Positions 26,777-37,484 of a stretch of 64,000 bases of DNA are shown here, in pieces; the first letter of the stretch is position 1, and each line of letters starts with the position of its first letter. This DNA comes from Samsonia erythrinae (GTDB taxonomy: Bacteria > Pseudomonadota > Gammaproteobacteria > Enterobacterales > Enterobacteriaceae): positions 472,950 to 536,949 of the forward strand of contig NZ_SMBY01000001.1 of assembly GCF_004342665.1 (NCBI RefSeq), read 5' to 3'. The position numbers and the translations under genes are program-made. Under the pieces are notes generated by a model, which was not told the DNA's origin, did not search any database, and was given only the letters and a program-made list of their open reading frames with translations.

Positions 26777-28807
26777 TTATTTGACCTGCATACCCGGTTG
26801 GGCGCCGCTGTCTGGGCTCAACAGGAAGATGTCTTTCCCGCCGGGCCCTGCCGCCATCACCATGCCTTCCGAAAGCCCGAAGCGCATCTTACGTGGCGCC
26901 AGATTGGCGACCATCACCGTTAAACGGCCTTCCAGTTTGGCCGGATCCGGATACGCTTCACGAATACCGGAAAAGACCTGACGAGTCTCGCCGCCCAGAT
27001 CCAACGTCAGCCGCAATAGCTTGTCAGAACTGTCAACCAGCTCGGCCTGTTTAATCAGCGCGATGCGCATATCGACTTTGGCAAAATCGTCGAAGTTAAT
27101 GGTGTCCTGCACCGGGTTATCCGCCAGCGGCCCGGACATGACTTTTTGCGTCGTGGTCATGTCTTCTTTAGAGGCGTCAACCATGGCGCTGACTTTCTCC
27201 AGATCGATGCGGTTGAACAGCGCCTTGAATGGATTAACCTGATGATTCAGCAACGGGGCGGCAATCGCATCCCAGCTCAGCTCAGTGTTCAGGAACGCCT
27301 CTGCACGCAGTGCCAGTCCAGGCAGAACCGGTTTCAGGTATGTCATCAATACGCGGAACAGGTTGATGCCCATGGAGCAAATTGCTTGAAGATCGGCCTC
27401 CCGACCTGCTTCTTTTGCCACCACCCACGGCGCCTGCTCATCGACATAGCGGTTGGCGATATCGGCCAGCGCCATAATTTCACGAATAGCACGACCAGAC
27501 TCGCGGCTGTTATAGGCCTCCGCAATGCTGGCGGCGGCATCGATAAAGGTTTGGTACAGCGCTGCGTCAGCCAGTTTGTCCGCCAGCTTGCCGTCAAAAC
27601 GTTTATTAATGAAACCGGCATTACGTGAGGCCAGATTCACCACTTTGTTCACAATGTCGGCATTGACGCGCTGGACGAAGTCTTCCAGATTAAGGTCGAT
27701 ATCGTCAATGCGCGAAGACAGTTTTGCCGCGTAGTAATAGCGCAGGCAATCGGCGTCCAGATGTTGCAGATAGGTGCCGGCTTTAATAAACGTGCCCCGC
27801 GACTTGGACATTTTGGCGCCGTTGACCGTGACGTAGCCGTGGACAAACAGGTTCGTCGGTTTACGGAAGTTGCTGCCTTCCAGCATGGCTGGCCAGAACA
27901 GGCTGTGGAAATAAACGATGTCTTTACCGATAAAGTGATACAAATCGGCCTTGGAGTCTTTTTCCCAGAAGTCATCAAAATTCAAATCGCCACGCCTGTC
28001 GCACAGGTTTTTGAACGAGCCCATGTAGCCGATTGGCGCATCCAGCCAGACGTAAAAATATTTGCCCGGCGCGTCAGGCACTTCAAAGCCGAAATAGGGG
28101 GCATCGCGGGTAATATCCCACTGTTGCAGCCCAGCGTCGAACCACTCCTGCATTTTGTTGGCGACTTGATCCTGCAAGGCGCCGGAACGTGTCCAGGCTT
28201 GCAGCATCTCGCTGAACGCCGGCAAATCGAAGAAGAAGTGCTCTGATTCGCGCATCTCCGGCGTCGCGCCGGAAACCGCTGATTTGGGGTCAATCAGCTC
28301 GGTCGGGCTATAGGTCGCTCCGCACACTTCACAGTTATCGCCATATTGATCGGCTGCCTGACACTTCGGGCAGGTGCCTTTTACGAAACGGTCCGGCAGG
28401 AACATGCCTTTTTCTGGATCGTAGAGCTGGGAAATCGTGCGGTTTTTAATGAACCCATTCTCTTTCAGGCGACGGTAAATCAATGCGGACAGCTCGCGGT
28501 TCTCTTCACTGTGCGTGGAGTGATAGTTGTCATAGCTGATATTGAAACCGGCGAAGTCCTGCTGGTGTTCCTGACTCATCGCCGCAATCATCTGCTCTGG
28601 CGCAATCCCCATTTGCTGCGCTTTCAGCATGATTGGCGTGCCGTGGGCGTCGTCTGCGCAGATAAAGTGAACCTGGTTGCCGCGCATTCGCTGGTAACGA
28701 ACCCAAATGTCCGCCTGAATATGTTCAAGCATATGACCGAGGTGAATCGAACCATTAGCATAAGGCAGCGCGCACGTTACCAAAATTTTCTTTGCGACTT
28801 GAGTCAT
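26777..28807 (-). CDS. metG: Methionyl-tRNA synthetase
   Basis: A class I aminoacyl-tRNA synthetase of 676 residues that charges tRNA-Met and initiator tRNA. The HIGH motif is HLGH near residue 23, the KMSKS motif AKMSKSRG near residue 333, and a zinc knuckle is formed by CPKCQ and CEVCG near residues 146-162. A C-terminal tRNA-binding EMAP-like domain (from about residue 574, [16 protein letters not shown]) supports dimerisation. Length and sequence match E. coli MetG (677 aa). It is divergent from mrp. Confidence 0.97.
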   Translation of the reverse strand: MTQVAKKILVTCALPYANGSIHLGHMLEHIQADIWVRYQRMRGNQVHFICADDAHGTPIMLKAQQMGIAPEQMIAAMSQEHQQDFAGFNISYDNYHSTHSEENRELSALIYRRLKENGFIKNRTISQLYDPEKGMFLPDRFVKGTCPKCQAADQYGDNCEVCGATYSPTELIDPKSAVSGATPEMRESEHFFFDLPAFSEMLQAWTRSGALQDQVANKMQEWFDAGLQQWDITRDAPYFGFEVPDAPGKYFYVWLDAPIGYMGSFKNLCDRRGDLNFDDFWEKDSKADLYHFIGKDIVYFHSLFWPAMLEGSNFRKPTNLFVHGYVTVNGAKMSKSRGTFIKAGTYLQHLDADCLRYYYAAKLSSRIDDIDLNLEDFVQRVNADIVNKVVNLASRNAGFINKRFDGKLADKLADAALYQTFIDAAASIAEAYNSRESGRAIREIMALADIANRYVDEQAPWVVAKEAGREADLQAICSMGINLFRVLMTYLKPVLPGLALRAEAFLNTELSWDAIAAPLLNHQVNPFKALFNRIDLEKVSAMVDASKEDMTTTQKVMSGPLADNPVQDTINFDDFAKVDMRIALIKQAELVDSSDKLLRLTLDLGGETRQVFSGIREAYPDPAKLEGRLTVMVANLAPRKMRFGLSEGMVMAAGPGGKDIFLLSPDSGAQPGMQVK

Positions 28808-29026
28808 GAGGAACTTGCTTTCTTTTATGAATAGAGGGGCATTGATGTTAACCGATAGCCCCTTGCTGCGTAAACCGCTGGCAGCCTAAAACGGCAGGAA
28901 ACCCAATGGCGGGGTATTTTTGCGTAGCGTTTCCACGTTTTTGATGATGGAGAGCGTCAGGCTTTATTGGCTCTGGTATGCTATACCCGGTTTAACGGTT
29001 AAATATGAGAATTTCAAGGAGCCGGA

Positions 29027-30136
29027 ATGAACGCTACACTCCCCGAACAACGTCCTGAAGCACTGCGTGCGATGGTCGCCGGGGTCCTATCTGCTTTTCA
29101 GCACCCGACGTTGAAAAACAACCTGACGACACTGAATGCGCTGCGCCATTGCGCGCTGCTCAATGATGTGTTGCACATCGAATTGACGATGCCGTTTGCC
29201 TGGCTCAGCGGCCTGGCGGTACTAAAAGAGACGGTTAGCGATGAGTTATTGCGTTTATCCGGCGCGAAGGCCATCGAATGGCGGTTAACGCATGAGATCG
29301 CCACGTTGCGTCGGGTTAACGATCAGGCTGGCGTGAAAGGGGTGAAAAACATCATTGCCGTCAGTTCCGGCAAAGGCGGCGTCGGCAAATCCAGCACGGC
29401 GGTCAATATGGCGCTGGCGCTGGCGGCAGAAGGCGCGAATGTCGGTATTCTGGATGCCGACATTTATGGCCCGTCGATACCCACCATGCTTGGATCTGCC
29501 AGCGAGCGCCCGACCTCGCCGGATGGTCAGCATATGGCGCCGATTATCGCGCACGGTCTGGCGACGAACTCGATTGGTTATCTGGTCACGGATGATAACG
29601 CCATGGTATGGCGCGGACCGATGGCAAGCAAAGCGCTGTTGCAACTGCTACAGGATACGCTTTGGCCGGATCTGGACTATCTGGTACTCGATATGCCGCC
29701 GGGAACCGGGGATATCCAACTGACGCTGGCGCAGAATATTCCGGTTACTGGCGCTGTGGTGGTGACGACGCCGCAGGATATCGCGTTGATGGATGCCATG
29801 AAGGGCATCGCGATGTTCGAAAAAGTCAGCGTGCCGGTGCTGGGTATCGTTGAGAACATGAGCGTGCATATCTGTAGCAACTGCGGTCATCTGGAGCCCA
29901 TTTTCGGTACGGGCGGCGCGCAGAAACTGGCGGAAAAATACCATTGCGCCCTGTTAGGGCAACTTCCGCTGCACATCTCCTTGCGTGAAGATCTCGATCG
30001 CGGTGAGCCGACGGTGGTCAGCCAGCCGGACAGCGAGTTCACTTCTCTGTATCGTGAGTTGGCGGGGCAGGTTGCGGCCCAGCTTTATTGGCAGGGCGAT
30101 GTCATCCCCGGTGAGATATCTTTCCGGGCGCTGTAA
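29027..30136 (+). CDS. mrp: Iron-sulfur cluster carrier ATPase Mrp (ApbC)
   Basis: A cytoplasmic P-loop scaffold/carrier that binds and transfers Fe-S clusters. The 369-residue protein has an N-terminal MIP18-type domain (residues about 1-90), the deviant Walker A GKGGVGKSSTAVN near residue 114, the switch region DADIYGPSIPTML, and a C-terminal CSNCGH pair that bridges the cluster in the dimer. Strong AAGGAG before the ATG. Divergent from metG as in E. coli. Confidence 0.95.
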   Translation: MNATLPEQRPEALRAMVAGVLSAFQHPTLKNNLTTLNALRHCALLNDVLHIELTMPFAWLSGLAVLKETVSDELLRLSGAKAIEWRLTHEIATLRRVNDQAGVKGVKNIIAVSSGKGGVGKSSTAVNMALALAAEGANVGILDADIYGPSIPTMLGSASERPTSPDGQHMAPIIAHGLATNSIGYLVTDDNAMVWRGPMASKALLQLLQDTLWPDLDYLVLDMPPGTGDIQLTLAQNIPVTGAVVVTTPQDIALMDAMKGIAMFEKVSVPVLGIVENMSVHICSNCGHLEPIFGTGGAQKLAEKYHCALLGQLPLHISLREDLDRGEPTVVSQPDSEFTSLYRELAGQVAAQLYWQGDVIPGEISFRAL

Positions 30137-30320
30137 TTTTCCGCGCTTTTTACCTGGCCGGGAACCACCCCGGCTTGACGCCTGCTTCGGCGAGCGGTTT
30201 CCCCCGGCGCAATGCGCGGAAAGGGTGGCGTGACGGGGGCTAACTCCCTATAATTGCCGCGTTAAAGCGCTATTGGCGCGTTCCCCTCTCTTTATTTATG
30301 TTATTCAGGTCGTTAATACC

Positions 30321-30962
30321 ATGACTGATCAGTCTCACCAGTGCGTCATCATCGGGATCTCAGGAGCATCCGCTTCGGGTAAAAGCCTTATTTCCAGCAC
30401 CATGTATCGCGAATTACGCGATCAGGTTGGCGACCAGCATATCGGGGTGATATCTGAAGACTGCTATTATAAAGATCAAAGCCACCTGACAATGGAAGAG
30501 CGGGTAAAAACCAACTACGACCATCCAAGTTCTATGGATCACAGCCTGTTGCTGAAACATTTACAGATGTTGAAAGCGGGTCAGGCGATCGAAGTACCGC
30601 AGTACAGCTACGTTGAGCATACTCGGAAGCAGGAAACCGTGCACATTGAACCGAAGAAAGTCATTATTCTGGAAGGTATTCTGCTGCTGACGGATGCGCG
30701 CCTGCGCGATGAGATGCACTTCTCTATTTTTGTCGACACGCCGCTGGATATCTGTCTGATGCGCCGCATGCGTCGTGACGTCAATGAACGTGGCCGTTCT
30801 ATGGATTCCGTGATGGAACAGTACCAGAAAACGGTGCGCCCAATGTTCCTGCAATTTATTGAGCCATCCAAGCAGTACGCCGATATTATCGTACCGCGTG
30901 GTGGGAAAAACCGCATTGCGATTGATATCTTAAAAGCCAAGATAAGCCAGTTCTTTGAATAA
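30321..30962 (+). CDS. udk: Uridine kinase Udk
   Basis: Phosphorylates uridine and cytidine in pyrimidine salvage. The 213-residue product has Walker [13 protein letters not shown] near residue 13, [20 protein letters not shown] and the lid region [13 protein letters not shown]. The ATG at 30321 matches the E. coli N-terminus (MTDQSH). A TATAAT at 30249-30254 could be the -10 of its promoter. dcd follows by 42 bp. Confidence 0.96.
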   Translation: MTDQSHQCVIIGISGASASGKSLISSTMYRELRDQVGDQHIGVISEDCYYKDQSHLTMEERVKTNYDHPSSMDHSLLLKHLQMLKAGQAIEVPQYSYVEHTRKQETVHIEPKKVIILEGILLLTDARLRDEMHFSIFVDTPLDICLMRRMRRDVNERGRSMDSVMEQYQKTVRPMFLQFIEPSKQYADIIVPRGGKNRIAIDILKAKISQFFE

Positions 30963-31004
30963 GTCGTGGCATTATGTGATCGATACCGGCGAAGGGAGAA
31001 TAAA

Positions 31005-31586
31005 ATGAGACTGTGTGACCGTGACATTGAAGCCTGGCTGGATGATGGCCGACTGGTGATTACACCCCGTCCGCCATCAGAACGAATTAATGGCGCGACG
31101 GTTGATGTTCGGCTCGGAAATCAGTTTCGTGTTTTCCGTGGGCACACCGCGCCTTTCATTGATCTAAGCGGCCCGAAAGATGAGGTCAGCGCCGCGCTGG
31201 ATCGCGTCATGAGTGACGAAATTAATTTGCCGGAGGGCGAGGCCTTCTTCCTGCACCCCGGCGAGTTGGCGCTGGCGGTCACGTTTGAGTCGGTGACGCT
31301 GCCGGATAATTTGGTTGGTTGGCTGGACGGCCGCTCCTCGTTGGCGCGCCTGGGATTGATGGTTCACGTTACCGCACACCGTATTGATCCCGGTTGGCAA
31401 GGAAGAATTGTGCTGGAGTTCTATAATTCAGGTAAGTTGCCGCTGGCATTGCGTCCCGGCATGATGATTGGCGCTCTGAGTTTTGAACCGCTTTCCGGTC
31501 CGGCGGCTCGTCCGTACAACCGCCGTCAGGATGCCAAATACAAAGATCAACAAGGTGCGGTAGCGAGCCGGATCGATAAAGACTGA
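31005..31586 (+). CDS. dcd: dCTP deaminase Dcd
   Basis: Deaminates dCTP to dUTP, the main enterobacterial route to dTMP. The 193-residue trimeric enzyme has RLGNQFRVF, the active-site [14 protein letters not shown] stretch and [19 protein letters not shown] precedes the ATG at 31005. Cotranscribed with udk and probably with asmA, as in E. coli. Confidence 0.96.
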   Translation: MRLCDRDIEAWLDDGRLVITPRPPSERINGATVDVRLGNQFRVFRGHTAPFIDLSGPKDEVSAALDRVMSDEINLPEGEAFFLHPGELALAVTFESVTLPDNLVGWLDGRSSLARLGLMVHVTAHRIDPGWQGRIVLEFYNSGKLPLALRPGMMIGALSFEPLSGPAARPYNRRQDAKYKDQQGAVASRIDKD

Positions 31587-31645
31587 GCATCCGGGCAGTC
31601 TGCTTGCGCGAAAGCAGTCGCCGTACGTTTCACAATGAGGATGGC

Positions 31646-33478
31646 ATGAGAAGATTTCTGACAACGCTGGCAATTTTGCTTGTGGTGCTGGTGGCAGGAA
31701 TGGTGGCCTTGGTTGCGCTGGTTAACCCCAATGACTTCCGCGCCTATATGGTGAAGCAGGTTGAGGAACGTAGCGGCTATCGTCTTCAACTGGATGGCGA
31801 TTTGCGCTGGCATGTGTGGCCGCAGCTAAGTATTTTATCCGGCGGTATGTCGCTCAGCGCGCCGGGGGCTGGCGCGCCGATTGTCAGCGCGGAGAACATG
31901 CGTCTTGATGTCGAGCTCTGGCCGTTGTTATCACACAAACTGGCGGTAAAACAGGTGATGCTGAAAGGGGCGATCGTTCGCCTTACGCCGGAAAGCGCAG
32001 CGCAGCAGGCCAACAATGCGCCGATTGCGCCAGCGGGAACGGCGCTGCCTGTTGAGGAACGACGTTGGCGGTTAGGCATTGATAAAATAAAAGTTGCCGA
32101 TAGCCTGCTGATTCTGCAACGCAGCAACAATGAACAGGTTAATATTCGCGATATCAACCTTTCCATGGAGCAGAACCGCGACCGTCAGATTAGCCTCGAT
32201 TTATCCAGCCGCATTAATCGCGATCAGCGTGATATTGCCTTTTCTCTTGCCGCTGATGTCGATATGCAGCATTTCCCCCAGCAGGTTAATGCCAATATCA
32301 CCCGGCTGGATTACCAGCTTCAGGGCGCAGGTATCCCGGCCAATGGGATCAGCGGGACGGGAAGCGTACAGGCAAGCTACCAGCAGCAGCCTGAAAAAAT
32401 TACATTTACCCAGCTCTCACTCAACACCAGTAATAGCCAACTTTCGGGCGCAGGTAGCGTAACGCTGGGGGATATCCCGCATTACGAACTGGATTTGCTC
32501 GCTGAAAACCTGAACCTGGATTCACTGCTGGGGACCGTTTCGGTAAAAGAGAACAACGCCACTTCTACGCCTGTGAAAGTCTCTGCGCCCGTCATTTCCA
32601 GAGAGGGGGGGGCATCCAGTCTGGAGAGTGGCTTACAGGCGTTTACGGCGCGTCTGTCGTTACAGGCTGCGACACTGGTCTACCGTGGGCTTGATATCCG
32701 GCAGTTTACGTTACGGGCAGACAATCAGCCGGGACGACTGGATATTACGGCCTTGAGCGGTGAGCTGGGGGGCGGACGTTTTTCTATACCCGCTAAAGTC
32801 GTAACGACATCTGCGCCCAATATCACGCTGTGGCCGGATATTAAAGACGTTGAATTGTCTCAGGTGATGCCAGCGCTTGCGTTGCCGGAAACCCTCAGCG
32901 GTCAGTTTTCCATGAAGGGACAATTCGAAAGCAATAGCCTTGAACTCCCTGTACAGATGCAGAAGTGGCATGGAGCGGCGACGTTGCAAGCCAACAATGT
33001 TCGTCTACAGGGTCTGAATATTCAGCAGATGGTGCAGATGGCCGTCGCGCGCAGTAACGGCAATGTGCGGGGGCAAGAGCGATACGAACGCTATACTGAA
33101 CTGCAACAGTTTACGGGAAAAGCGCAATTGAACGCGGGAAAATTACGGCTGACCGATCTCCATGGCCGCTCAGAATTATTGTCGCTTAATGGCATAGGAC
33201 AGTTCGATTTGCCAGCAAGATCGTGTGATGTCAATTTGAACGTGTCTATCACGCAAGGGTGGCAGGGGAATGAACAGCTGGTCAGCGTGCTGAAAAACAC
33301 GGTTATTCCGCTGCGTGTCTATGGCGAATGGGGTAAGCTGAACTATCAGTTACAGGTTGATCAACTGCTGCGTAAACGCCTCCAGAATGAACTGAAGAAA
33401 CGTTTGAATGACTGGGCCAGTCAAAATCAGCAGAGCCAGAAAGGGAAAGATCTGAAGCAGTTGCTCGACCGCCTTTAG
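31646..33478 (+). CDS. asmA: AsmA, outer-membrane-assembly-related AsmA-like protein
   Basis: A 610-residue inner-membrane-anchored periplasmic protein of the AsmA/TamB/YhdP group, which bridges the envelope and affects phospholipid transport and outer-membrane assembly. A single N-terminal membrane helix (FLTTLAILLVVLVAGMVALV, residues 4-23) precedes a long beta-rich region and the AsmA C-terminal domain (residues about 450-590). GAGG precedes the ATG at 31646. The udk-dcd-asmA order is conserved; dcuC then interrupts the E. coli-like link to yegH. Confidence 0.93.
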   Translation: MRRFLTTLAILLVVLVAGMVALVALVNPNDFRAYMVKQVEERSGYRLQLDGDLRWHVWPQLSILSGGMSLSAPGAGAPIVSAENMRLDVELWPLLSHKLAVKQVMLKGAIVRLTPESAAQQANNAPIAPAGTALPVEERRWRLGIDKIKVADSLLILQRSNNEQVNIRDINLSMEQNRDRQISLDLSSRINRDQRDIAFSLAADVDMQHFPQQVNANITRLDYQLQGAGIPANGISGTGSVQASYQQQPEKITFTQLSLNTSNSQLSGAGSVTLGDIPHYELDLLAENLNLDSLLGTVSVKENNATSTPVKVSAPVISREGGASSLESGLQAFTARLSLQAATLVYRGLDIRQFTLRADNQPGRLDITALSGELGGGRFSIPAKVVTTSAPNITLWPDIKDVELSQVMPALALPETLSGQFSMKGQFESNSLELPVQMQKWHGAATLQANNVRLQGLNIQQMVQMAVARSNGNVRGQERYERYTELQQFTGKAQLNAGKLRLTDLHGRSELLSLNGIGQFDLPARSCDVNLNVSITQGWQGNEQLVSVLKNTVIPLRVYGEWGKLNYQLQVDQLLRKRLQNELKKRLNDWASQNQQSQKGKDLKQLLDRL

Positions 33479-33501
33479 TTTTCCCTGCGCGGTTCCCTCT
33501 A

Positions 33502-33535
33502 CGCCGATTTGCAGAGTCTCGTCAGCAAATCGGCG
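33502..33535 (+). terminator. Stem-loop downstream of asmA
   Basis: Perfect 11-bp stem CGCCGATTTGC / GCAAATCGGCG with a 12-base loop, 24 bp after the asmA stop. It has no T-run, so it may act with Rho or in transcript stability. Confidence 0.55.
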
Positions 33536-33737
33536 CTGTTATCCGATGCCTTCCTTACGTTTGTTCTATGCCTCGCGTCTGACTTTGTGCCAGGCGTCTC
33601 TTTTTTAACTCCGTATATGAATATTTTTCTCTTTTTTTATTTCCTAAGGCAGTAAAATCCGCCCTTCTTTTGGGCTCGGCACAAGCTGCTGCTGGCGATT
33701 TTTCAGGTTATTCATTGCTCAGGTATCGAAACCAACT

Positions 33738-35090
33738 ATGCTCGAACTTTTGATTGGTGTTGCTGTAACGGTTCTGGTAGGGCGTTACATTATAAAAGGG
33801 TACTCCGCCACCGGTGTATTACTGGTTGGCGGATTATTGCTGCTGGCAATCAGTGCCATGCTGGGGAAAAACGTATTGCCGGCCAGCGCGAAGGCGACGG
33901 GCTGGAGCGCAACGGATATTGTTGAATACGTAAAAATTTTGCTGATGAGCCGCGGCGGCGATCTCGGCATGATGATTATGGTGCTGTGTGGATTTGCAGC
34001 TTATATGACGCATATTGGCGCAAATGATGTCGTCGTCAAGCTGGTCTCCCGTCCGCTAAAAATGATTAACTCGCCCTATTTGTTAATGATTGCGGCCTAT
34101 TTTGTCGCCTGTCTGATGTCGCTGGCGGTGTCATCAGCAACGGGATTGGGAGTGCTGTTGATGGCAACCTTGTTCCCGGTCATGGTGAACGTGGGGATCA
34201 GTCGTGGCGCCGCCGCGGCAATCTGTGCTTCTCCCGTGGCGCTGATCCTGTCGCCGACGTCGGGCGATGTTGTGCTGGCTGCGCAGGCTTCACAAATGAA
34301 GCTGGTAGACTTCGCTTTTAAGGTCACCTTGCCCATTTCCATCATGGCTATCGTGTGTATGGCTGTGGCGCACTTCTTCTGGCAGCGCTATCTGGACAAT
34401 AAAGCCAATGTCAGCCATGAAATCCTGGATGCAAGCGAAATCAAGACGGATGCTCCGCGTTTTTATGCCATCCTTCCTTTTACGCCGATTATAGGAGTGC
34501 TGGTGTTTGACGGTAAATGGGGGCCGGAGCTGCATATCATTACCGTATTGGTTATCTGCATGGTGCTGGCTGCGGCGCTGGAATTTATGCGTTCGTTCAG
34601 TGCGCAAAAGGTGTTTGCCGGACTGGATGTGGCTTATCGTGGGATGGCGGATGCGTTCTCTAGCGTGGTGATCCTGCTGGTGGCTGCAGGCGTTTTTGCT
34701 CAGGGACTTAGCACGATTGGCTTTATCAGCGGCCTGATAGGTCTTGCGCAGTCATTTGGCAGCGGCGGGCTGGTGATTATGCTCGTACTGGTGGCGATCA
34801 CGATGTTGGCCGCGATGACGACGGGATCGGGTAATGCGCCGTTTTATGCGTTCGTTGAGTTGATTCCCAAACTGGCGTCACAGATGGGGATCAATCCGGC
34901 CTATCTGGCGATTCCGATGCTTCAGGCCTCCAATTTGGGGCGCACGATTTCTCCGGTATCCGGCGTGGTGGTCGCCGTTGCCGGCATGGCGAAAATATCG
35001 CCTTTCGAGGTCGTGAAGCGTACTTCTGTTCCGGTTCTGGTGGGGCTGGTCGTGGTCATTGTTGCTACAGAGATTATGGTGCCAGCCTGA
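33738..35090 (+). CDS. dcuC: Anaerobic C4-dicarboxylate transporter DcuC
   Basis: An inner-membrane carrier for succinate efflux and fumarate uptake or exchange under anaerobic conditions. The 450-residue protein has at least ten hydrophobic segments and matches E. coli DcuC along its length, including VEYVKILLMSRGGDLGMMIM, SRGAAAAICASPVALI and VTTGSGNAPF-like MTTGSGNAPFYAFVE. It sits between asmA and yegH, which are adjacent in E. coli. I could not find an FNR palindrome in its 260-bp upstream region. Confidence 0.93.
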   Translation: MLELLIGVAVTVLVGRYIIKGYSATGVLLVGGLLLLAISAMLGKNVLPASAKATGWSATDIVEYVKILLMSRGGDLGMMIMVLCGFAAYMTHIGANDVVVKLVSRPLKMINSPYLLMIAAYFVACLMSLAVSSATGLGVLLMATLFPVMVNVGISRGAAAAICASPVALILSPTSGDVVLAAQASQMKLVDFAFKVTLPISIMAIVCMAVAHFFWQRYLDNKANVSHEILDASEIKTDAPRFYAILPFTPIIGVLVFDGKWGPELHIITVLVICMVLAAALEFMRSFSAQKVFAGLDVAYRGMADAFSSVVILLVAAGVFAQGLSTIGFISGLIGLAQSFGSGGLVIMLVLVAITMLAAMTTGSGNAPFYAFVELIPKLASQMGINPAYLAIPMLQASNLGRTISPVSGVVVAVAGMAKISPFEVVKRTSVPVLVGLVVVIVATEIMVPA

Positions 35091-35107
35091 TTCTTAACGG
35101 CAAACCA

Positions 35108-35127
35108 CCCCTGCCTGCCGGCAGGGG
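35108..35127. terminator. Stem-loop between convergent dcuC and yegH
   Basis: Perfect 8-bp stem CCCCTGCC / GGCAGGGG with loop TGCC, 17 bp after the dcuC stop and before the yegH stop. No T-run on either side. Confidence 0.4.
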
Positions 35128-35171
35128 CGATGGGGAAGCCCGGCATCTGAGAGGGCGTTGTCCCGCCGTTA

Positions 35172-36755
35172 TTACACTTCAAAATCCGACGATGAGTTAT
35201 GATTGGGAGTGATACGAACCTCCACGATACGGTGGCTTTCCACTGCCAGAATGGTGAAATCATAGTCATCAATGGATACGGTATCACCTACTTGCGGTAT
35301 GCGCTGAGCATGCTCCATCAGCAGCCCCGCCAACGTATAATATTCACGTTTTTCATCTAATTTCAGCGGGACATACATCGTCAGGTCTTCGAGCGGGATG
35401 TAGCCGTTTACGGTCCAACTACCGTCGTTATTCTGCTGAATGCTGTGGCGCGCATCGCGATCTTCGCCTTCACGCGGCAGATTGCCGGCAATGGTTTCCA
35501 TTACATCGCTCAGAGTGATAATACCTTCCATCGAACCAAATTCATCGACGACAAACGCAAAGTGCGTCCTTCCTTCTCTAAACTGTTCCAGCGCCTGTAA
35601 AAGAGAAAGTTGCTCAGGAAAAACCAGCGGCTGGCGGATTAGAGCGCGCAGGTTAAACGGCTCGCTGTTTAGCTGCTGCTGGAGTAAATCCGCAACGTGC
35701 ACGATGCCGAGTGGTTCGTCGGATGCATTGCTGTCAGTGATTACGAGGCGGGAATGCGGGTTGGTCTTTAGCCATTGAGCCAGTTCATCTTGTTTAATGT
35801 CCAGTTCTACTGGCTCGATATCATGCCGCGACGTCATAATGCTGCTGATGGTTCGCTGTGCCAACCCCAATACCCGTTTTATCATCCGGCGTTCCTGGAG
35901 GTTAAAGACTTCCTGACCTGCCTTTGTGTTGTCTGCAATCATTGACGAGGTTTGATTATCCAGCTCGGCTTCTTCATGGTTACCGCGTAAAATGCGCAAA
36001 ACGGCTTCGGCGGTGCGTTGGCGCAGTGGAATAGAAGAAAGAAAACGCCGACGGTTAAACAGGGAAACCTGATTCAACATCTCAATCAGTACCGAGAAAC
36101 CTATCGCGGCGTAGAGGTAGCCTTTAGGAATGTGGTAGCCAAACGCGTCTGCAACCAGACTGAAACCAATCATCAGCAGAAAACTGAGGCACAGGATAAC
36201 GATAGTCGGATGCTCAGCAACAAAGCGGGTCAGCGGTTTGCTGGCCAACAGCATCAGGAAGATGGCAATCGTTACGGCGGACATCATGACCAGTAGATGG
36301 TCGGTCATACCGACGGCGGTAATCACGGAGTCCAGTGAAAAAATGGCATCCAGCACCACGATCTGTGCCACAACTGGCCAGAAGCGCGCGCCGCTACGCT
36401 GAGCATGCTGCTCTTCATCTTTTCCTTCTAGCCGCTCATTGAGCTCCATCGTGGCTTTAAACAGCAGGAATAAACCGCCAACCAGCATGATGACATCGCG
36501 CGCGCTGAAGGTGTGTCCCAGGAGCGTGAACAGAGGGGTTGTCAAAGACACCAGCCAGGAAATAGACGACAGCAAAATCAGCCGCATGACCAGGGCGAGC
36601 AGCAGACCGACCACTCTGGCTTTATCACGTTGTTCTTTCGGTAATTTTTCAGCCAGAATGGCGATGAAGATAAGATTATCAATGCCCAGAACCAGTTCCA
36701 GGACAACCAGCGTGGCCAACCCGGCCCATATCGTTGGATCTGCGATCCACTCCAT
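35172..36755 (-). CDS. yegH: TerC/CBS/CorC-domain membrane protein YegH
   Basis: A 527-residue protein with an N-terminal TerC-like membrane domain (about residues 1-235, starting [20 protein letters not shown]), a pair of CBS domains (about 300-425) and a C-terminal CorC/HlyC transporter-associated domain (about 440-520, [15 protein letters not shown]). The domain order and length equal E. coli YegH, whose substrate is unsettled but may be a divalent cation. It is divergent from the polysaccharide operon, as E. coli yegH is from wza. Confidence 0.92.
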   Translation of the reverse strand: MEWIADPTIWAGLATLVVLELVLGIDNLIFIAILAEKLPKEQRDKARVVGLLLALVMRLILLSSISWLVSLTTPLFTLLGHTFSARDVIMLVGGLFLLFKATMELNERLEGKDEEQHAQRSGARFWPVVAQIVVLDAIFSLDSVITAVGMTDHLLVMMSAVTIAIFLMLLASKPLTRFVAEHPTIVILCLSFLLMIGFSLVADAFGYHIPKGYLYAAIGFSVLIEMLNQVSLFNRRRFLSSIPLRQRTAEAVLRILRGNHEEAELDNQTSSMIADNTKAGQEVFNLQERRMIKRVLGLAQRTISSIMTSRHDIEPVELDIKQDELAQWLKTNPHSRLVITDSNASDEPLGIVHVADLLQQQLNSEPFNLRALIRQPLVFPEQLSLLQALEQFREGRTHFAFVVDEFGSMEGIITLSDVMETIAGNLPREGEDRDARHSIQQNNDGSWTVNGYIPLEDLTMYVPLKLDEKREYYTLAGLLMEHAQRIPQVGDTVSIDDYDFTILAVESHRIVEVRITPNHNSSSDFEV

Positions 36756-37484
36756 ATCTCTTTTTCACCTTTAAATGACGATAACCCCTGTAGCGTATCA
36801 GGGCATGTGCAGATGAACCAGAATTTGTGGGGATAAACTTTTGCTATGAGGGGTATGCTCAAAACCAACGCACACTGCGTTCGTGGCTACGTGCAACAAA
36901 TCGCGCGGAAATGAATTTAATGTTAAAAAAACAGGTTGCCGATCTTAAGCAAAATTTTATGCTGTATAACAGGGATAGAGATCGTACCATGAGCATGTTA
37001 CGAAACAGGGTATAGAATGGCGCGATGTTGTTAATCTTCATGTAATTATGTAATTTTATATTCCAGACGGCGTTTTTAGCGCCGGACTGAACCAAATTTA
37101 TTCTTTTAGTCGGTTTTTTATACTGATGGAGGTTTTGTAACAGTGGATGCCCGTAGTCTTATTCTGAAAAAACCCTTCCTAAACATCTTGTCCTTGTACT
37201 CTTACTTAGGTCGTCAATACTATGTTAGCCATTGAGGCTGAGTATTCCCCCTTTACACCTGAGGGGCCGGGTCTGGATCAAAAAATGTCTCTGTTGTCAT
37301 CAAGGCATTCATCCGGCGACTTACTTTTGTCGTACAACAAAAATGATAATAAATCTGTAACCTAAAGTTTTAAAATTTAAATCACAGGACGGGAGCCGTA
37401 CTTTGATAGTGCGTTGGTAGCTACAAGCCAAGGGCGGTAGCGTGCCTGATGCAGAAACCTACAACGGTTGATGGTGGTGTAAAA
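36756..37484. other. Long control region upstream of the polysaccharide operon
   Basis: About 730 bp between divergent yegH and the WecA-like gene with no convincing coding sequence. It ends with the JUMPstart/ops element. A CGGCG/CGCCG hairpin lies at 37068-37084. A GAGTATTCC at 37241-37249 matches eight of nine core bases of the RcsAB box (GAATATTCC), but the flanks do not fit. A long AT-rich untranslated leader upstream of JUMPstart is typical for capsule and O-antigen operons. Confidence 0.6.
37410..37444 (+). promoter_or_regulatory. JUMPstart element with ops site (RfaH recruitment)
   Basis: The sequence TTGGTAGCTACAAGCCA is followed by GGCGGTAGCGTG at 37433-37444, a perfect 12-base ops element. 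This is the classical JUMPstart found upstream of enterobacterial capsule, O-antigen and LPS operons, where paused RNA polymerase recruits the NusG paralogue RfaH to suppress termination across long operons. It lies 40 bp before the first gene. Confidence 0.95.

Noticed and set aside
33479-33737. FNR site before dcuC
   Set aside because: No TTGAT-N4-ATCAA or close variant was found in the upstream region.
36827-37015. 62-codon frame in the polysaccharide control region
   Set aside because: It has a non-ATG start, no convincing ribosome site and no recognisable motif; it lies in a region expected to be regulatory.
37194-37224. Sigma70 promoter TTGTAC...TACTAT for the polysaccharide operon
   Set aside because: The 19-bp spacer and the distance of over 200 bp to JUMPstart make it unconvincing.
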